NCBI GenBank assembly: GCA_902729415.1
Contig: CACVCF010000334.1
Location: 124,001-188,000 of the forward strand
Direction of reading: 5' to 3'
Length of the DNA: 64,000 bases
Origin: Terasakiella magnetica
GTDB taxonomy: Bacteria > Pseudomonadota > Alphaproteobacteria > Rhodospirillales > Magnetospirillaceae
The position numbers and the translations under genes are program-made. Below the pieces are notes generated by a model that searched no databases, was not told the origin of the DNA, and saw only the letters and a program-made list of their open reading frames with translations. Position 1 is the first letter of the stretch; every line of letters begins with the position of its first letter. Of the stretch, positions 8,938-18,657 are shown in pieces.

Positions 8938-9077
8938 GACAACCTCGCCTGGGGGGCATTGCGGGTGCCCATCATGCGCGAGGCGGCGGGATTTGTTAAC
9001 CCATCTCCATGCGGCTATACTTCGCGTCATACCGGCTGGCCGCCGACCTGTCCCGGTATTGGCAATCGGAATGGGGA

Positions 9078-9530
9078 ATGATGGTGCGCAAGGTGGTGAC
9101 GGTACTGCTGGGGCTGTGTCTTGGTGGGGCGGGGCTGGCCGTGTGGCAATTGGGGCGTGCCGAGGCGCGCATTGATCCCGCTAACCCCCGGCTGGTGGAG
9201 CTGGGCCGCCCGCTTTACGTCAAGCACTGCGCCCAATGCCACGGCGCCAATCTGGAAGGCGAGGCCGATTGGCAGACCCGAAAGCCCAATGGCGAGCTTC
9301 CGGCGCCGCCCCACGACGCCAGCGGCCACACCTGGCACCACGCCAACGAGCAATTGTTCGCCCTGATCAAGCATGGGGTGGCGCGCTTTGCGCCGCCCGG
9401 TTACAAGACGGCAATGCCGGGTTATGTGGGGGTGCTGTCGGATAGTGAGATCCGGGCGGTGCTGTCTTATATCCAGTCCACATGGCCCCAGGAGATCCGC
9501 GACCGCCGCGCCGCCATGGAACAGAATTAG
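9078..9530 (+). CDS. Membrane-anchored or periplasmic c-type cytochrome
   Basis: A 150-residue monohaem cytochrome c. An N-terminal hydrophobic segment (about residues 6-22) is a signal anchor or signal peptide. The haem attachment site CAQCH follows near residue 54, and the distal Met is likely the one in YKTAMPGYVG. The domain ends with the usual helix SEIRAVLSYIQSTWP. It probably carries electrons in the periplasm, but its partners cannot be read from the context. Two ATGs lie in tandem at the start; I took the first. An open frame extends 23 codons further upstream. Confidence 0.85.
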   Translation: MMVRKVVTVLLGLCLGGAGLAVWQLGRAEARIDPANPRLVELGRPLYVKHCAQCHGANLEGEADWQTRKPNGELPAPPHDASGHTWHHANEQLFALIKHGVARFAPPGYKTAMPGYVGVLSDSEIRAVLSYIQSTWPQEIRDRRAAMEQN

Positions 9531-9540
9531 GGAGGCCCCT

Positions 9541-10362
9541 TTGGCTGCAAAGATCAAGATCGGCAATTACGGCTACACCTGCCAGCCCCGCTGGGGCTTT
9601 GGCTCGCCCACCCATCCGCGCCTGACCGAGATCATCGGTCGCGGCCGTGCCGATTATGTCCGCCAGATCGAGCGCTTTACCGCCATGGCCGATTTTTTTG
9701 CCGCCATTCCGCAGCAGGCGTCCGAAGACGACCCCGCACCGCGCTGGATGAATCCGTGGTTCACCGCTTTGGATGGTATCGTCCTGGCTGGTATGCTGGC
9801 GCGCCATGACCCTCGGCTGATCATTGAGATCGGCTCGGGCAATTCCACCAAATTCGCCCGCCACACCATCCGGGAGCGCAATCTGCGCACCAAGATCGTC
9901 TCCATCGATCCGGAGCCCCGCGCCGAGGTGGATGCCCTGTGCGACGAGGTCATTCGCGCCCCCGCCGAATTCGTCGATCAAAGCGTGTTCTCACGGCTGA
10001 AATCCGGCGACATCTTGTTCATCGACAGTTCCCACCGCAGCCTGGAGAATTCCGACGTCACCACCTTGTTCCTGGAAATCCTGCCGGAACTGCCGCCGGG
10101 CGTGATCGTCCATGTCCACGACGTCTATCTGCCCTACGACTATCCGCCCCAGGCCGAGGGGCTGATGTATAACGAGCAATATCTTCTGGCCGCCCTGCTG
10201 CTGGGTGAGCCCAAATGGCTGGAGCCCGCCTTTCCCAATTATGCCGTCATCCAGGACGCCAAATTGTCGCCGCTGCTGACGCCGCTGTGGCAGGCCATCG
10301 GCACCAACGCCTTTCCGGCCCCCAGCAATTCGTTCTGGCTGAACATCAAGAAGCGCCGTTAA
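9541..10362 (+). CDS. Class I SAM-dependent methyltransferase (Methyltransf_24-like)
   Basis: A 273-residue protein with a Rossmann-type methyltransferase core. LIIEIGSGNSTKFA is the SAM-binding glycine loop near residue 100, KIVSIDPEPRAEV is the acidic strand-2 end, and SGDILFIDSSH and PPGVIVHVHDVYLPYDYP follow. The substrate is unknown; related enzymes act on sugars or polysaccharide building blocks. The likely start is the TTG at 9541, preceded by GGGAGG 5 bp upstream. The longer open frame would run through the cytochrome gene. It converges on the OGT-like gene with a 4-bp overlap. Confidence 0.78.
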   Translation: MAAKIKIGNYGYTCQPRWGFGSPTHPRLTEIIGRGRADYVRQIERFTAMADFFAAIPQQASEDDPAPRWMNPWFTALDGIVLAGMLARHDPRLIIEIGSGNSTKFARHTIRERNLRTKIVSIDPEPRAEVDALCDEVIRAPAEFVDQSVFSRLKSGDILFIDSSHRSLENSDVTTLFLEILPELPPGVIVHVHDVYLPYDYPPQAEGLMYNEQYLLAALLLGEPKWLEPAFPNYAVIQDAKLSPLLTPLWQAIGTNAFPAPSNSFWLNIKKRR

Positions 10363-12347
10363 TTCTTTGGAATAACAGTAATATCAGCCGGAGGATTGCC
10401 CGCGGCATGACGCTGCCACATCAATTGATAGGCGTTTTCCAGGTGGCGGGCAAAGCGGGCGGGATCGAAGGCGGGCGAAACGGGCAGCACCAAGGCGAGC
10501 TTGGCCCGGACAGCGCCGAGACGCCCGGAATCGCGGCCCAGCGCCACCGCCAGGGCGTAAAGCCCGTCGGCGTCGGGGGTCACCAGTTCGGGCAGGCCCA
10601 CCGCATGCAGCAATGATGCCGCCACCCGTGACGCCAACCGCTCTCCGGCGGCGGTAACCAGCGGCACGCCCACGCGCAGGGCGTCGGCGGCGGTGGTATG
10701 GGCGCCGCAGACCAGGGCGTCAAGGAACAGATCGGCGGCGGGAATCCGCCTCAGATGCTGGGCGCGCGGCAGCATGGGCGCCCAGATCAGACGGTCCGGG
10801 GCGATTCCGGCGGCCTTGGCGGCTTGCTCCAGGCGGTGGCGGGAGGCATCGGGGGGGCTGAGCTGCCACAGCACCGAGCCAGGCACCGCATCAAGAATAC
10901 GCAGCCATAGGCCGAAGCTGGCGCGGTCCAACTTCCGATGGCCGTTGAACGAGCAGAACACGACGTCCGTCTCGGGCAGGCCGAGTTCGGCCCGCGACGG
11001 CGGCAATGCGGCTGGCTCCCAGGCCTGATTGGCCTGATAGCTATGGGGCAGGAATACCAGCTTCTCGGAAAAATGCTCGCGGTGCGCGGGCGGCACCAGC
11101 ACCTCATCCACCATGGCGTAATCCAGCCAGGGTGCGCCCGACGTCGCTGCCAACCCCAGCCATACCGCCTGGATGGGGGCGGGGCGCAAGGCGGCGATGC
11201 CGGGGCGGGCATGGCGGGTAAAGACCGACATGTCCACCAGGATGTGAACTCCGTCGGCGGCGATACGGGCGGCGGCTGCGCGGTCGCCCAACCCCGCCAG
11301 ATCGATGAAGGCGGCGCAATCTCCGCTCAAACGCTGGCGCCAGCCGGACCCATCGTCGGGGCCGACGGAATAGGCCATGGCCCGGACTGTGTCGCGGTTA
11401 TGGTGGCGGAAGACGTCGCCCGCCAGATGCATGGTGGCGTGATCGCGGAAATCAGGAGAAAGATAGCCCACTACCAAAGGCGGTGGTGCCTTGGCCTGAG
11501 GGCGGATCATGGGCTTGGGCGGGCCGGGCACCCGAAAGGCGGCCTCAAGGGTGGCGATGCGGCGGATCTCTGGCCCGCTGAAGGGATAGAAGATGGCATC
11601 CTGGGTAGCCAGGGTCAGATGTTTGCCGTCCGCTTTGGCAAGATCGCCCCGGATTTCGGCCCAAAGGGCTTCTTCGCTTTCCCAATCGGCGGATTCGCGG
11701 TAGGCCCGCAACAGGTGGCCCTTGGGCGCGGTCAGGGTGGGATCAACCTCCAGCGCCTGCTTCAACCGCGCCACCGCGTCGTCATGACGGTTCAGGCGCA
11801 GCAGGCATTGCCCCAGCAACGCGTGCAGTTCGGCGATGCGGGGGTGGAGTTTGACGGCAGTCTCCAGGCCGGGCAGGGCGGCCTCGGGATTGCTACCCAC
11901 CAGCAGCAAGGCCAGATTGACATGACCGCCGGGGTGGCCGGGCGCCACCTGGGTCAGGCGGCGATAGGCTTCGACCGCTTCCGCGGTGCGCTGCATCATA
12001 CGCAGTGCATTGCCCAGGGCCAGCAGGCTTTCCGGGTCGCCTTGGGCGGCGAGACGCTGGAGAACCGGCAGGGCCTCGTCGGCGCGGTCGAGCGCCAACA
12101 GCCCCTTGGCCTTGCTGAACAAAGACGGCCCATGGCCGGGCTGGGCTGCCAGAATGCGGTCGAGATGGGGCAGCGCCTCGGCATGGCGCCCCGCCATCAG
12201 CAGGAATAACGCCAGATTATAGCGCAGCGGCACCGCGCCCGGAGCCAGGGGCAGCAGCTTTTCCAGAATGGCGATGGCGGGCTTCAGCTTGCCCGCCTGG
12301 GCGAGCTTTGCCGCCTTGATCATCTCCTGGTCCAGATTCAACGCCAT
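10359..12347 (-). CDS. TPR protein with SPINDLY/O-GlcNAc-transferase-type glycosyltransferase domain
   Basis: A 662-residue protein. Residues 1 to about 230 form tetratricopeptide repeats (motifs such as APGAVPLRYNLALFLLMAGR). The rest matches the GT41 family: VVGYLSPDFRDHATMHL, ILVDMSVFTRHARPGIAALRPAPIQAVWLG, VVFCSFNGHRKLD, and ADLFLDALVCGAHTTAADALRVGVPLVT. GT41 enzymes add GlcNAc or other sugars to Ser/Thr of proteins. Bacterial members often sit with flagellar or surface genes. Here the neighbours are a convergent methyltransferase and a co-directional phosphoesterase. Substrate unknown. Confidence 0.88.
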   Translation of the reverse strand: MALNLDQEMIKAAKLAQAGKLKPAIAILEKLLPLAPGAVPLRYNLALFLLMAGRHAEALPHLDRILAAQPGHGPSLFSKAKGLLALDRADEALPVLQRLAAQGDPESLLALGNALRMMQRTAEAVEAYRRLTQVAPGHPGGHVNLALLLVGSNPEAALPGLETAVKLHPRIAELHALLGQCLLRLNRHDDAVARLKQALEVDPTLTAPKGHLLRAYRESADWESEEALWAEIRGDLAKADGKHLTLATQDAIFYPFSGPEIRRIATLEAAFRVPGPPKPMIRPQAKAPPPLVVGYLSPDFRDHATMHLAGDVFRHHNRDTVRAMAYSVGPDDGSGWRQRLSGDCAAFIDLAGLGDRAAAARIAADGVHILVDMSVFTRHARPGIAALRPAPIQAVWLGLAATSGAPWLDYAMVDEVLVPPAHREHFSEKLVFLPHSYQANQAWEPAALPPSRAELGLPETDVVFCSFNGHRKLDRASFGLWLRILDAVPGSVLWQLSPPDASRHRLEQAAKAAGIAPDRLIWAPMLPRAQHLRRIPAADLFLDALVCGAHTTAADALRVGVPLVTAAGERLASRVAASLLHAVGLPELVTPDADGLYALAVALGRDSGRLGAVRAKLALVLPVSPAFDPARFARHLENAYQLMWQRHAAGNPPADITVIPKN

Positions 12348-12359
12348 CTCGCAGAATTC

Positions 12360-13157
12360 CTAATAATGCATCAGGCTGGAGGGGTGGGGGGCCACCCGCC
12401 AGATTCCCGCCCGCTTTTCGAACCAGTGATGCCGTACCGGATGGAAGCTTTCACCGCCCCACCCCTGGACGCCCACCTCCATATGTCCGGCATCGAGGCG
12501 GATCAGGCAATAGCCGTTGGCATCCTCGCGCAGGCGGGTCGAACAGGCGGTCGAGGCCTGGACCAGCACCAGGGAATGGCCGTGAATGCCGCTGATCAAC
12601 TCGACATGGGCGTTGTGGACATGCCCCGTCAGCACCAGATCGATGCCGTGATCCACCAGCACCTCGTAGGGGTGACCGCTTTTGGCGGTGGACGGCGGAT
12701 GGTGCAGGAAGACCAGCCGTGCCGCGCCATGGGGAGTATGGGCCAGGGTTTGTTCGAGATGTTCGAGATGGGCGCTTTTCAACGCTCCCGACTTCCAGCG
12801 CAGGCTGCGGGTGCTGTCAAGGCCGACGGCCACCAGATGGTCGTCCTGCCATACCGGCATGGGATCGTGGCCGGGAAGGTTGAGATGGAACTTGGCCCGA
12901 GGCTGGAACAGCCGTGCCAGGGGGCGGTAGAGCGGCGACAGGTCGTGATTGCCCGGCACCACCAGCACCGGGGCGGGCAGGCGGGAAAGGAAAACACGGG
13001 CCTCGGCGAATTGGTGGCTGCGGGCGCGCTGGGTCAGGTCGCCCGAGATGATCACCAGATCGGGCTTGTGACGGTGAAGGTCGGCCAGCAGAGCCGTCAC
13101 CACCTTGGCATCGGTTCGCCCGAAATGCAGATCGGAGAGGTGGGCGATGGTCTTCAT
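12360..13157 (-). CDS. Calcineurin-like metallophosphoesterase
   Basis: A 265-residue dinuclear-metal phosphoesterase. All five family motifs are present: HLSDLHFG at residue 5, ISGDLT, GNHD, LHHPP and TGHVHNAH. It resembles the CpdA/Icc-like branch, whose members cleave cyclic nucleotides or other phosphodiesters, but the substrate is not determined. The MKTIAHLSD start overlaps the stop of the upstream lipid-kinase gene in an ATGA arrangement, so the two are coupled. That pairing hints at phospholipid or phosphodiester metabolism. Confidence 0.88.
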   Translation of the reverse strand: MKTIAHLSDLHFGRTDAKVVTALLADLHRHKPDLVIISGDLTQRARSHQFAEARVFLSRLPAPVLVVPGNHDLSPLYRPLARLFQPRAKFHLNLPGHDPMPVWQDDHLVAVGLDSTRSLRWKSGALKSAHLEHLEQTLAHTPHGAARLVFLHHPPSTAKSGHPYEVLVDHGIDLVLTGHVHNAHVELISGIHGHSLVLVQASTACSTRLREDANGYCLIRLDAGHMEVGVQGWGGESFHPVRHHWFEKRAGIWRVAPHPSSLMHY

Positions 13158-14062
13158 GCCCGCTCGGTCCGAACCGGCATCAAGACCTGTAGCGCCTTGG
13201 GCTTGACCTTGAACACCAAGGGCGAGTGCAACACCGTGACCTCGCCATCCAGCGAGACCATCATGCGGTGTTTGCGGCTGGTGACGCGCACCTCGGTGGC
13301 GGTCAGGGTCTGAAGCCGCTTGGAATGGCGCCAGTGACCAAGGGCGGCCTCCAGAATCAGCCAAAGCAGGGACAATCGACTTGAACACGCGGCGACATGG
13401 ATCACCAATTGCCCGGTATCAAGGGCTTCCCGCGACAATGGCGGCACCTCCTCCTTCCAGGCGTTGTTGGTGATGAACAGCATGGGGGTGCTGATGGTCC
13501 GCGAACCCTCGGCCGTGGACAAGGTGGCTTCGACCATGGGATAGCGGCGGAAGGCGCGCATGGCGGCGACCAGCATGGCCAGCCATTTGCGCATGCCATC
13601 CCGTTGCAGATGGTCGCGCCTGCGGACCACCCAGGGATGCATGCCCAGCGAGGCCCAGATGGCGAAGGGCAGGCCGTTGACCTCGGCGAGGTCGATGCTG
13701 GCCGGTTGGGCTCCCGCCAACTGCCGGGCGGCTTCCAGCGGGTCGGTGTCAAGGCCGAGATCGCGGGCGAACAGGTTGAGGGTGCCCAGTGGCAAAATGC
13801 CCAGCGGCAGCGACTGCCCCAATCCGGCCAGGATGGCGGTCAGGATGGTGCCGTCGCCGCCGCCCACCACCACCGCATCAATCCCTGCGGCGCCGGAGGC
13901 CAGATGGGAAAGGGTGCGGGCAAGGTCGCGCCGCCCCACCACATGGGTCTCGATCACGTGGCCTGCCGCACCCAGGGCCACGGCGATGGCGGGCACCGTC
14001 GAGTCCAGGGGAAGGCGGCGGAAACTGCCGGCCGAGCGGTTGATGACCAGAGCCAGTCGCAT
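13154..14062 (-). CDS. Diacylglycerol/lipid kinase family protein (DagK catalytic domain)
   Basis: A 302-residue YegS/DgkB-like kinase. The N-terminal DagK domain shows VVGGGDGTILTAI and LPLGTLNLFARDLGL, the ATP-binding and catalytic signature. A beta-rich C-terminal domain follows, containing MVSLDGEVTVLHSPLVFKV. The expected reaction is ATP-dependent phosphorylation of a lipid such as diacylglycerol, recycling it to phosphatidic acid at the inner membrane. It is followed by a coupled metallophosphoesterase and preceded, 8 bp away, by the bacteriohemerythrin gene. Confidence 0.9.
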   Translation of the reverse strand: MRLALVINRSAGSFRRLPLDSTVPAIAVALGAAGHVIETHVVGRRDLARTLSHLASGAAGIDAVVVGGGDGTILTAILAGLGQSLPLGILPLGTLNLFARDLGLDTDPLEAARQLAGAQPASIDLAEVNGLPFAIWASLGMHPWVVRRRDHLQRDGMRKWLAMLVAAMRAFRRYPMVEATLSTAEGSRTISTPMLFITNNAWKEEVPPLSREALDTGQLVIHVAACSSRLSLLWLILEAALGHWRHSKRLQTLTATEVRVTSRKHRMMVSLDGEVTVLHSPLVFKVKPKALQVLMPVRTERA

Positions 14063-14070
14063 GGGAAAAC

Positions 14071-14487
14071 TTAGAACAGTCGCATGACGTAGGGACGGAA
14101 GGGACGATCATGGACCAGGATATGGTCCACAAGCCAGCGCTGGAGATAATCGGCGGTTTCCAGGGTGAGGAGACCGATATCCTCGGCCCGCCCCGGCGCC
14201 TCGAACCGCTCGTGCAGCTTGCGGGCTTCGGTCATCAGGCGTTCATGCTCAGCATGGTGTGCAGCCAATTGCGGATAGGAGGAGCGGTCGAGCAATGTTT
14301 CTTCCGCCTGGAAATGGGCGGCGGTCTCGGTGATCAGCTGGGACAGTATGCGTGACAGGGATGACAGGGGCGCCTGCTTCTGGGCGGCGGTCAGAAACTC
14401 GTTGGTGCGGTCCAGCAAGTGGCGATGCTCCGCATCGATTTGAGGCACCCCCACCCTGATGGCCTCGGTCCATTCCACATGCGCCAT
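14071..14487 (-). CDS. Bacteriohemerythrin
   Basis: A 138-residue non-haem di-iron oxygen-binding protein. Ligand motifs appear in order: AEHRHLLDRTNEF, HFQAEETLLD, HHAEHERL and WLVDHILVHDRPF, giving the His/Glu/Asp set of the four-helix fold. Magnetospirilla and other microaerophiles carry many hemerythrins, used for oxygen sensing, delivery or protection. The MAHVEW start is supported by GGGAGGT 7 bp upstream. No signalling domain is attached, so it is a stand-alone soluble protein. Confidence 0.92.
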   Translation of the reverse strand: MAHVEWTEAIRVGVPQIDAEHRHLLDRTNEFLTAAQKQAPLSSLSRILSQLITETAAHFQAEETLLDRSSYPQLAAHHAEHERLMTEARKLHERFEAPGRAEDIGLLTLETADYLQRWLVDHILVHDRPFRPYVMRLF

Positions 14488-14536
14488 GACGACACCTCCC
14501 GCAGTAAACCCCAAGATAACTTTACAGCCACGGGGG

Positions 14537-15175
14537 TCAATACGACGTTAATGCTGTCAGCAGGCAATCCATGGCCTGATGGAACATGGCTTCGGTCAGG
14601 CGTCCGGTATTGGTGTTATAGCGCGAGCAGTGATAGCTGTCGGTCAGGATCAGTCCCGAGGGCAGGTGGTGGACCCGGCCATGGCCAAAGGGGTAAGCCA
14701 TTTTGCGCAGGCCCAGCGTGGACAGCACCTGATCGTGGGAGCCGCGCCCCAGCGAGAAGATGCCACGCAGATTGGACATGGCGGCGATCTCGGCGGCCAG
14801 GAAGGGACGGCAGGCGGCAAATTCCGTCGGCAGCGGCTTGTTGGCGGGCGGTGCGCAGCGAGCGGCGTTGGTGATGCGGCAATCGACCATGGTAAAGCCA
14901 TCGGCGGCATCAGCGGCGTAAGTGCCGCGGGCAAGGCCGTAGCGTGACAAGGTGGAATAGAGCAGATCGCCCGCGTAATCGCCGGTGAAAGGCCGCCCGG
15001 TGCGGTTGGCCCCTTTAAGTCCCGGTGCCAGTCCGACGACCAGAATGCGCGCATCCAATCCGCCGAAGGATGGGACGGGGGCGTTATGCCACGAAGGCTG
15101 CTCCCGGCGGTTATCGGCGCGGTATTGCGTCAGACGCGGGCACAGGGCGCACTCCCGGATGGGTTCGGACAGCAC
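14537..15175 (-). CDS. Uracil-DNA glycosylase, family 5 (UDGb type)
   Basis: A 212-residue iron-sulfur uracil-DNA glycosylase that removes uracil and deaminated bases from DNA. GLAPGLKGANRTGRPFTGD is the family-5 motif, and the C-terminal motif is SYHCSRYNTNTGRLT. Cysteines in CALCPRL, CRITNAARC and AACRPF probably bind [4Fe-4S]. Family-4 enzymes differ at the first motif (GEAPG). The likely start is a GTG at 15175, 10 bp after the NYN gene stop; the frame stays open further upstream but overlaps that gene. The start is uncertain. Confidence 0.85.
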   Translation of the reverse strand: MLSEPIRECALCPRLTQYRADNRREQPSWHNAPVPSFGGLDARILVVGLAPGLKGANRTGRPFTGDYAGDLLYSTLSRYGLARGTYAADAADGFTMVDCRITNAARCAPPANKPLPTEFAACRPFLAAEIAAMSNLRGIFSLGRGSHDQVLSTLGLRKMAYPFGHGRVHHLPSGLILTDSYHCSRYNTNTGRLTEAMFHQAMDCLLTALTSY

Positions 15176-15185
15176 CGCCGGGCGC

Positions 15186-15761
15186 TCACTCGTTTCCGTG
15201 GCCGGGATAAGGGCGGTGATCGTCGCGGCTTGACGGCCCCCGGGCGATCTCTGATTCCAGATCCTGCAATTCGATGAAGATGTCGGCTTGGCGGCGGAGT
15301 TCGTCCGCGACCATGGGGGGCTGCGAGCGGATGGTGCTGACCACCGTGACGCGGACACCCTTGCGCTGGATCGCTTCGACCAGACGGCGGAAATCGCCGT
15401 CGCCGGAGAACAGAACCACATGGTCGAGATACTGGCACATCTCCATCACGTCGATGGCCAGTTCGATATCCATATTGCCCTTGATCTTGCGCCGTCCCAT
15501 GGCATCGGTGAATTCCTTGGTGGGCTTGGTCACCATGGTGTAGCCGTTGTAATCCAGCCAATCGACCAGCGGGCGAATGGGCGAATACTCCTGATCTTCC
15601 ATCAGGGCGGTATAGTAAAAGGCGCGGATAAGCTGGCCTTCGGCGGCGAACATCTGCAACAGTTTTTTATAATCTATGTCAAAGCCCAGGGCCTTGGCTG
15701 CGGAATACAGATTGGAACCATCGATAAACAGACCAATCCGCTCGGTCGGATAGAATTGCAT
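15186..15761 (-). CDS. NYN-domain (LabA/DUF88) family protein, putative ribonuclease
   Basis: A 191-residue PIN-like NYN domain protein. The acidic active-site residues are visible in GLFIDGSNLY (residue 12 on), KGNMDIELAIDVMEM and VVLFSGDGDFRRLV. NYN domains are predicted metal-dependent ribonucleases; cyanobacterial LabA is a relative. The MQFYPTER start has AGGA upstream and begins one strand before the first motif. It lies directly upstream of the uracil-DNA glycosylase gene and is divergent from rpoZ. RNase activity is inferred from fold only. Confidence 0.87.
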   Translation of the reverse strand: MQFYPTERIGLFIDGSNLYSAAKALGFDIDYKKLLQMFAAEGQLIRAFYYTALMEDQEYSPIRPLVDWLDYNGYTMVTKPTKEFTDAMGRRKIKGNMDIELAIDVMEMCQYLDHVVLFSGDGDFRRLVEAIQRKGVRVTVVSTIRSQPPMVADELRRQADIFIELQDLESEIARGPSSRDDHRPYPGHGNE

Positions 15762-15894
15762 GGTATTATTTCCTAAAACAATATGAGGATTGCCGCTTGG
15801 ATCGGCCAGGGAATATGCTGCTAATTTAAGGGGGGCTGAAGCTGACCGCAAGCCTCATGCCGGGGCATATTCTTTTGCGCTGCAGTATCAGGGC

Positions 15895-15922
15895 TTGCGT
15901 TCATGGACCTGTGCCATATAAG
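15895..15922 (+). promoter_or_regulatory. Possible sigma70-type promoter for rpoZ
   Basis: TTGCGT at 15895-15900 and TATAAG at 15917-15922 are separated by 16 bp. They lie about 40 bp before the rpoZ start, in the gap between the divergent NYN gene and rpoZ. Pattern match only. Confidence 0.3.
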
Positions 15923-15961
15923 TTACTTCCTTTCTCCGACTGCCTGCGACAAGGATTCTCG

Positions 15962-16348
15962 ATGGCGCGCGTTACGGTTGAAGACTGTGTATTGAGGGTT
16001 CCGAACCGCTTTGAATTGGTCCTGGTGGCCGGGCAGCGTGCCCGCGACATCTCATCAGGGGCCAAGCTGACGGTGGAGCGCGACAACGACAAAAACCCGG
16101 TGGTGGCTCTGCGTGAAATCGCCGACGACACCGTCGATCTCGACGCCTTGCAAAATGCCGTGATTCAGGGCCTGCAAAAGCACGTCGAAGTTGACGAGCC
16201 GGAAGAAGACGAGATGGAGGGCTTTGTGCCCGAACGCGATCTCGCCTTCGAGACTATCGCCAATGAGGACGAAATGATCGAAGACGGCATGTCCATTACC
16301 GAGGACGGTGCCGATTTCGATTCTGACGCGGGCCTCGGCGAAGACTGA
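15962..16348 (+). CDS. rpoZ: RNA polymerase omega subunit
   Basis: A 128-residue omega subunit, which helps assemble RNA polymerase and in proteobacteria contributes to ppGpp binding. The N-terminus [23 protein letters not shown] and the RARDISSGA helix are diagnostic. A long acidic tail rich in Glu/Asp (from about residue 70) is typical of alphaproteobacterial omega. An open frame continues 35 codons upstream, but family alignment and an AGGA site favour the MARV start. rpoZ beside the ppGpp enzyme gene is a conserved pairing. A terminator hairpin follows. Confidence 0.95.
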   Translation: MARVTVEDCVLRVPNRFELVLVAGQRARDISSGAKLTVERDNDKNPVVALREIADDTVDLDALQNAVIQGLQKHVEVDEPEEDEMEGFVPERDLAFETIANEDEMIEDGMSITEDGADFDSDAGLGED

Positions 16349-16362
16349 TTGTGAAAGCACAT

Positions 16363-16391
16363 CGCCCGTCGGCTGTCAAAGCCGACGGGCG
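16363..16391 (+). terminator. Hairpin terminator after rpoZ
   Basis: A perfect 12-bp GC-rich stem (16363-16374 with 16380-16391) closes a 5-nt loop 14 bp after the rpoZ stop. The downstream tract is only moderately T-rich, so it may terminate partly and let some transcripts reach rsh. Confidence 0.65.
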
Positions 16392-16480
16392 GGTGACTTT
16401 CCCGCTTTTCCTTTGGCCGTCCTGCGTACACACTCAGAGGAAGTCGGCTGAGGCCGTCAAGGCGAGAGGTGATGCCAGGC

Positions 16481-18631
16481 ATGATGCGCCAATTCGAACT
16501 GGTCGAGCGCGTCAAATCCTACGATCCCACTGCGGACGAGGATGCCATTAACCGCGCCTATGTCTTTGCCATGAAGATGCATGGGTCGCAACTTCGTGCT
16601 TCCGGCGATCCCTACTTCTCCCATCCTATCGAAGTGGCGGGTATTCTGACCAAGTACCGGTTGGACTGCGCCTCTATCATCACCGCCCTGCTGCACGACA
16701 CCATCGAAGATACCCCCGCCACCCAGGAGGATATCGAGCGATTGTTCGGGCGCGAGATCGCCCGTCTGGTCGATGGGGTGACCAAGCTCAACCGCATCGA
16801 GCTGCAATCGGATCACCACAAGCAGGCGGAAAACCTGCGCAAGCTGGTTCTGGCCATGAGCGAGGACATCCGCGTCCTGCTGGTCAAGCTGGCCGACCGC
16901 ATGCACAACATGCGCACCCTTCACTACATCAAAAACCCCGACAAGCGGCGCCGTATCGCCATGGAAACCATGGAGATCTATGCGCCCCTGGCCGAGCGCA
17001 TCGGCATGCAGGGCATCAAGATGGAACTGGAGGATCTGGCCTTCACCGAACTGCATCCCGATGCCCGCAACTCCATCGTGGCGCGGCTGAGCTTCCTGCG
17101 TGAGCAGGGCGGCGACCTGATCGGGCGGATCTTGGAGGAACTGCGCAAGATCCTGGGCGATGCCGGGATCAACGCCACGGTGTCGGGGCGGGAAAAGACG
17201 CCGTACTCCATCTGGCTCAAGATGCAGCGCAAGAACGTGGGGTTCGAGCAATTGTCCGACATCATGGCCTTTCGCGTGGCCGTGAACGGGGTCGAGGACT
17301 GCTATCGCTCGCTGGGGGTGATCCACTCCAAGTATCCCATGGTCCCCAACCGCTTCAAGGACTACATCTCAACCCCCAAGCCCAACGGCTACCGCTCGCT
17401 GCATACCGGGGTGTTCGGACCGGAGCGCCACCGTATCGAGGTTCAGATCCGAACCTCGGAAATGCACGAGGTGGCGGAACTGGGGGTGGCGGCTCACTGG
17501 AAGTACAAGCAAGACGGCGGCAATCTCACCGATGGCCGCCAGTACCGCTGGCTGCGCGAACTGCTCGATATTCTGGAGCACGCCTCCAACCCCGAGGAAT
17601 TCCTGGAACATACCAAGCTGGAGATGTTCCAGGACCAGGTATTCTGCTTTACCCCCAAGGGCGATCTGATTTCCCTGCCGCGCGGCGCCTGTCCGGTGGA
17701 TTTCGCCTATGCCGTCCACTCGCAGGTGGGCGACACCTGTGTCGGGGCCAAGGTCAACGGCCGCATCATGCCGCTTCGGACCCAGCTCCAGAACGGCGAT
17801 CAGGTCGATATCATCACCTCGAAGGCGCAGACGCCCAACCCCACCTGGGAGCGTTTCGTCGTCAGCGGCAAGGCCCGCGCCCGTATCCGTCGCTTCATCC
17901 GCACCCAGCAGCGCGCCCAATACACCGAGCTGGGCCGCGCCATCCTGGTGCGCGCCTTCCGGCAGGAAGGCTATGACTTTACCGAAAAGGCCCTTGATGG
18001 GGTGGTGAGGATCTTCAAGGCCTCGTCGGGCGACGATCTCCTGGCCATGGTGGGCGAGGGGAGTCTGGCGGCGCGCGAGGTGGTCTCTTCCGTCTTCCCC
18101 GAACTGAAGACCCAGGCGCGTCCCGACAACGTGGTTGCACTGAAGGCCCGCCACAAGGCTCCCCCCGACAAGAAGGACAAGGGCTCGGCGGTTCCTATCA
18201 AGGGGCTGATCCCCGGCATGGCGATGCATTTCGCCGGGTGCTGCCACCCGTTACCCGGCGACCGTATCGTCGGTATCGTCGCCACCGGGCGCGGCGTCAC
18301 CATTCACACCATCGATTGCGAGAATCTCGAACAATACGCCGAACAGCCGGAACGCTGGCTGGATCTGGCCTGGGAAGAGACCGATACCAATGCCCATGTC
18401 GGTCGCATTGATCTGGTGGTCGCCAACGAGCCCGGCGCCCTGGGAGCGATCTCGACCGTCATCGCCAAGAACATGGGCAATATCACCAACCTTAAGATCA
18501 CCAACCGTACCAGCGACTTCTTCGAGATGCTGATCGACATCGAGGTGCGTGACGTCAAGCATCTCACCAATGTCATCGCGGCACTTCGTGCCACACCCGC
18601 CATTAATTCGGTGGAACGCGCCAGGAATTAG
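16481..18631 (+). CDS. rsh: Bifunctional (p)ppGpp synthetase/hydrolase
   Basis: The stringent-response enzyme; alphaproteobacteria usually have a single long RelA/SpoT homologue. The HD hydrolase domain is intact ([32 protein letters not shown]). The synthetase domain follows with [34 protein letters not shown] and [19 protein letters not shown] domain (about 390-450) and a C-terminal ACT domain ([16 protein letters not shown]) complete it. I chose the ATG at 16481, with GAGGTG 9 bp upstream; a GTG-ATG pair at 16469 is an alternative four codons longer. Confidence 0.96.
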   Translation: MMRQFELVERVKSYDPTADEDAINRAYVFAMKMHGSQLRASGDPYFSHPIEVAGILTKYRLDCASIITALLHDTIEDTPATQEDIERLFGREIARLVDGVTKLNRIELQSDHHKQAENLRKLVLAMSEDIRVLLVKLADRMHNMRTLHYIKNPDKRRRIAMETMEIYAPLAERIGMQGIKMELEDLAFTELHPDARNSIVARLSFLREQGGDLIGRILEELRKILGDAGINATVSGREKTPYSIWLKMQRKNVGFEQLSDIMAFRVAVNGVEDCYRSLGVIHSKYPMVPNRFKDYISTPKPNGYRSLHTGVFGPERHRIEVQIRTSEMHEVAELGVAAHWKYKQDGGNLTDGRQYRWLRELLDILEHASNPEEFLEHTKLEMFQDQVFCFTPKGDLISLPRGACPVDFAYAVHSQVGDTCVGAKVNGRIMPLRTQLQNGDQVDIITSKAQTPNPTWERFVVSGKARARIRRFIRTQQRAQYTELGRAILVRAFRQEGYDFTEKALDGVVRIFKASSGDDLLAMVGEGSLAAREVVSSVFPELKTQARPDNVVALKARHKAPPDKKDKGSAVPIKGLIPGMAMHFAGCCHPLPGDRIVGIVATGRGVTIHTIDCENLEQYAEQPERWLDLAWEETDTNAHVGRIDLVVANEPGALGAISTVIAKNMGNITNLKITNRTSDFFEMLIDIEVRDVKHLTNVIAALRATPAINSVERARN

Positions 18632-18657
18632 GTATTATTAAGGGAGTTCGACAGACC

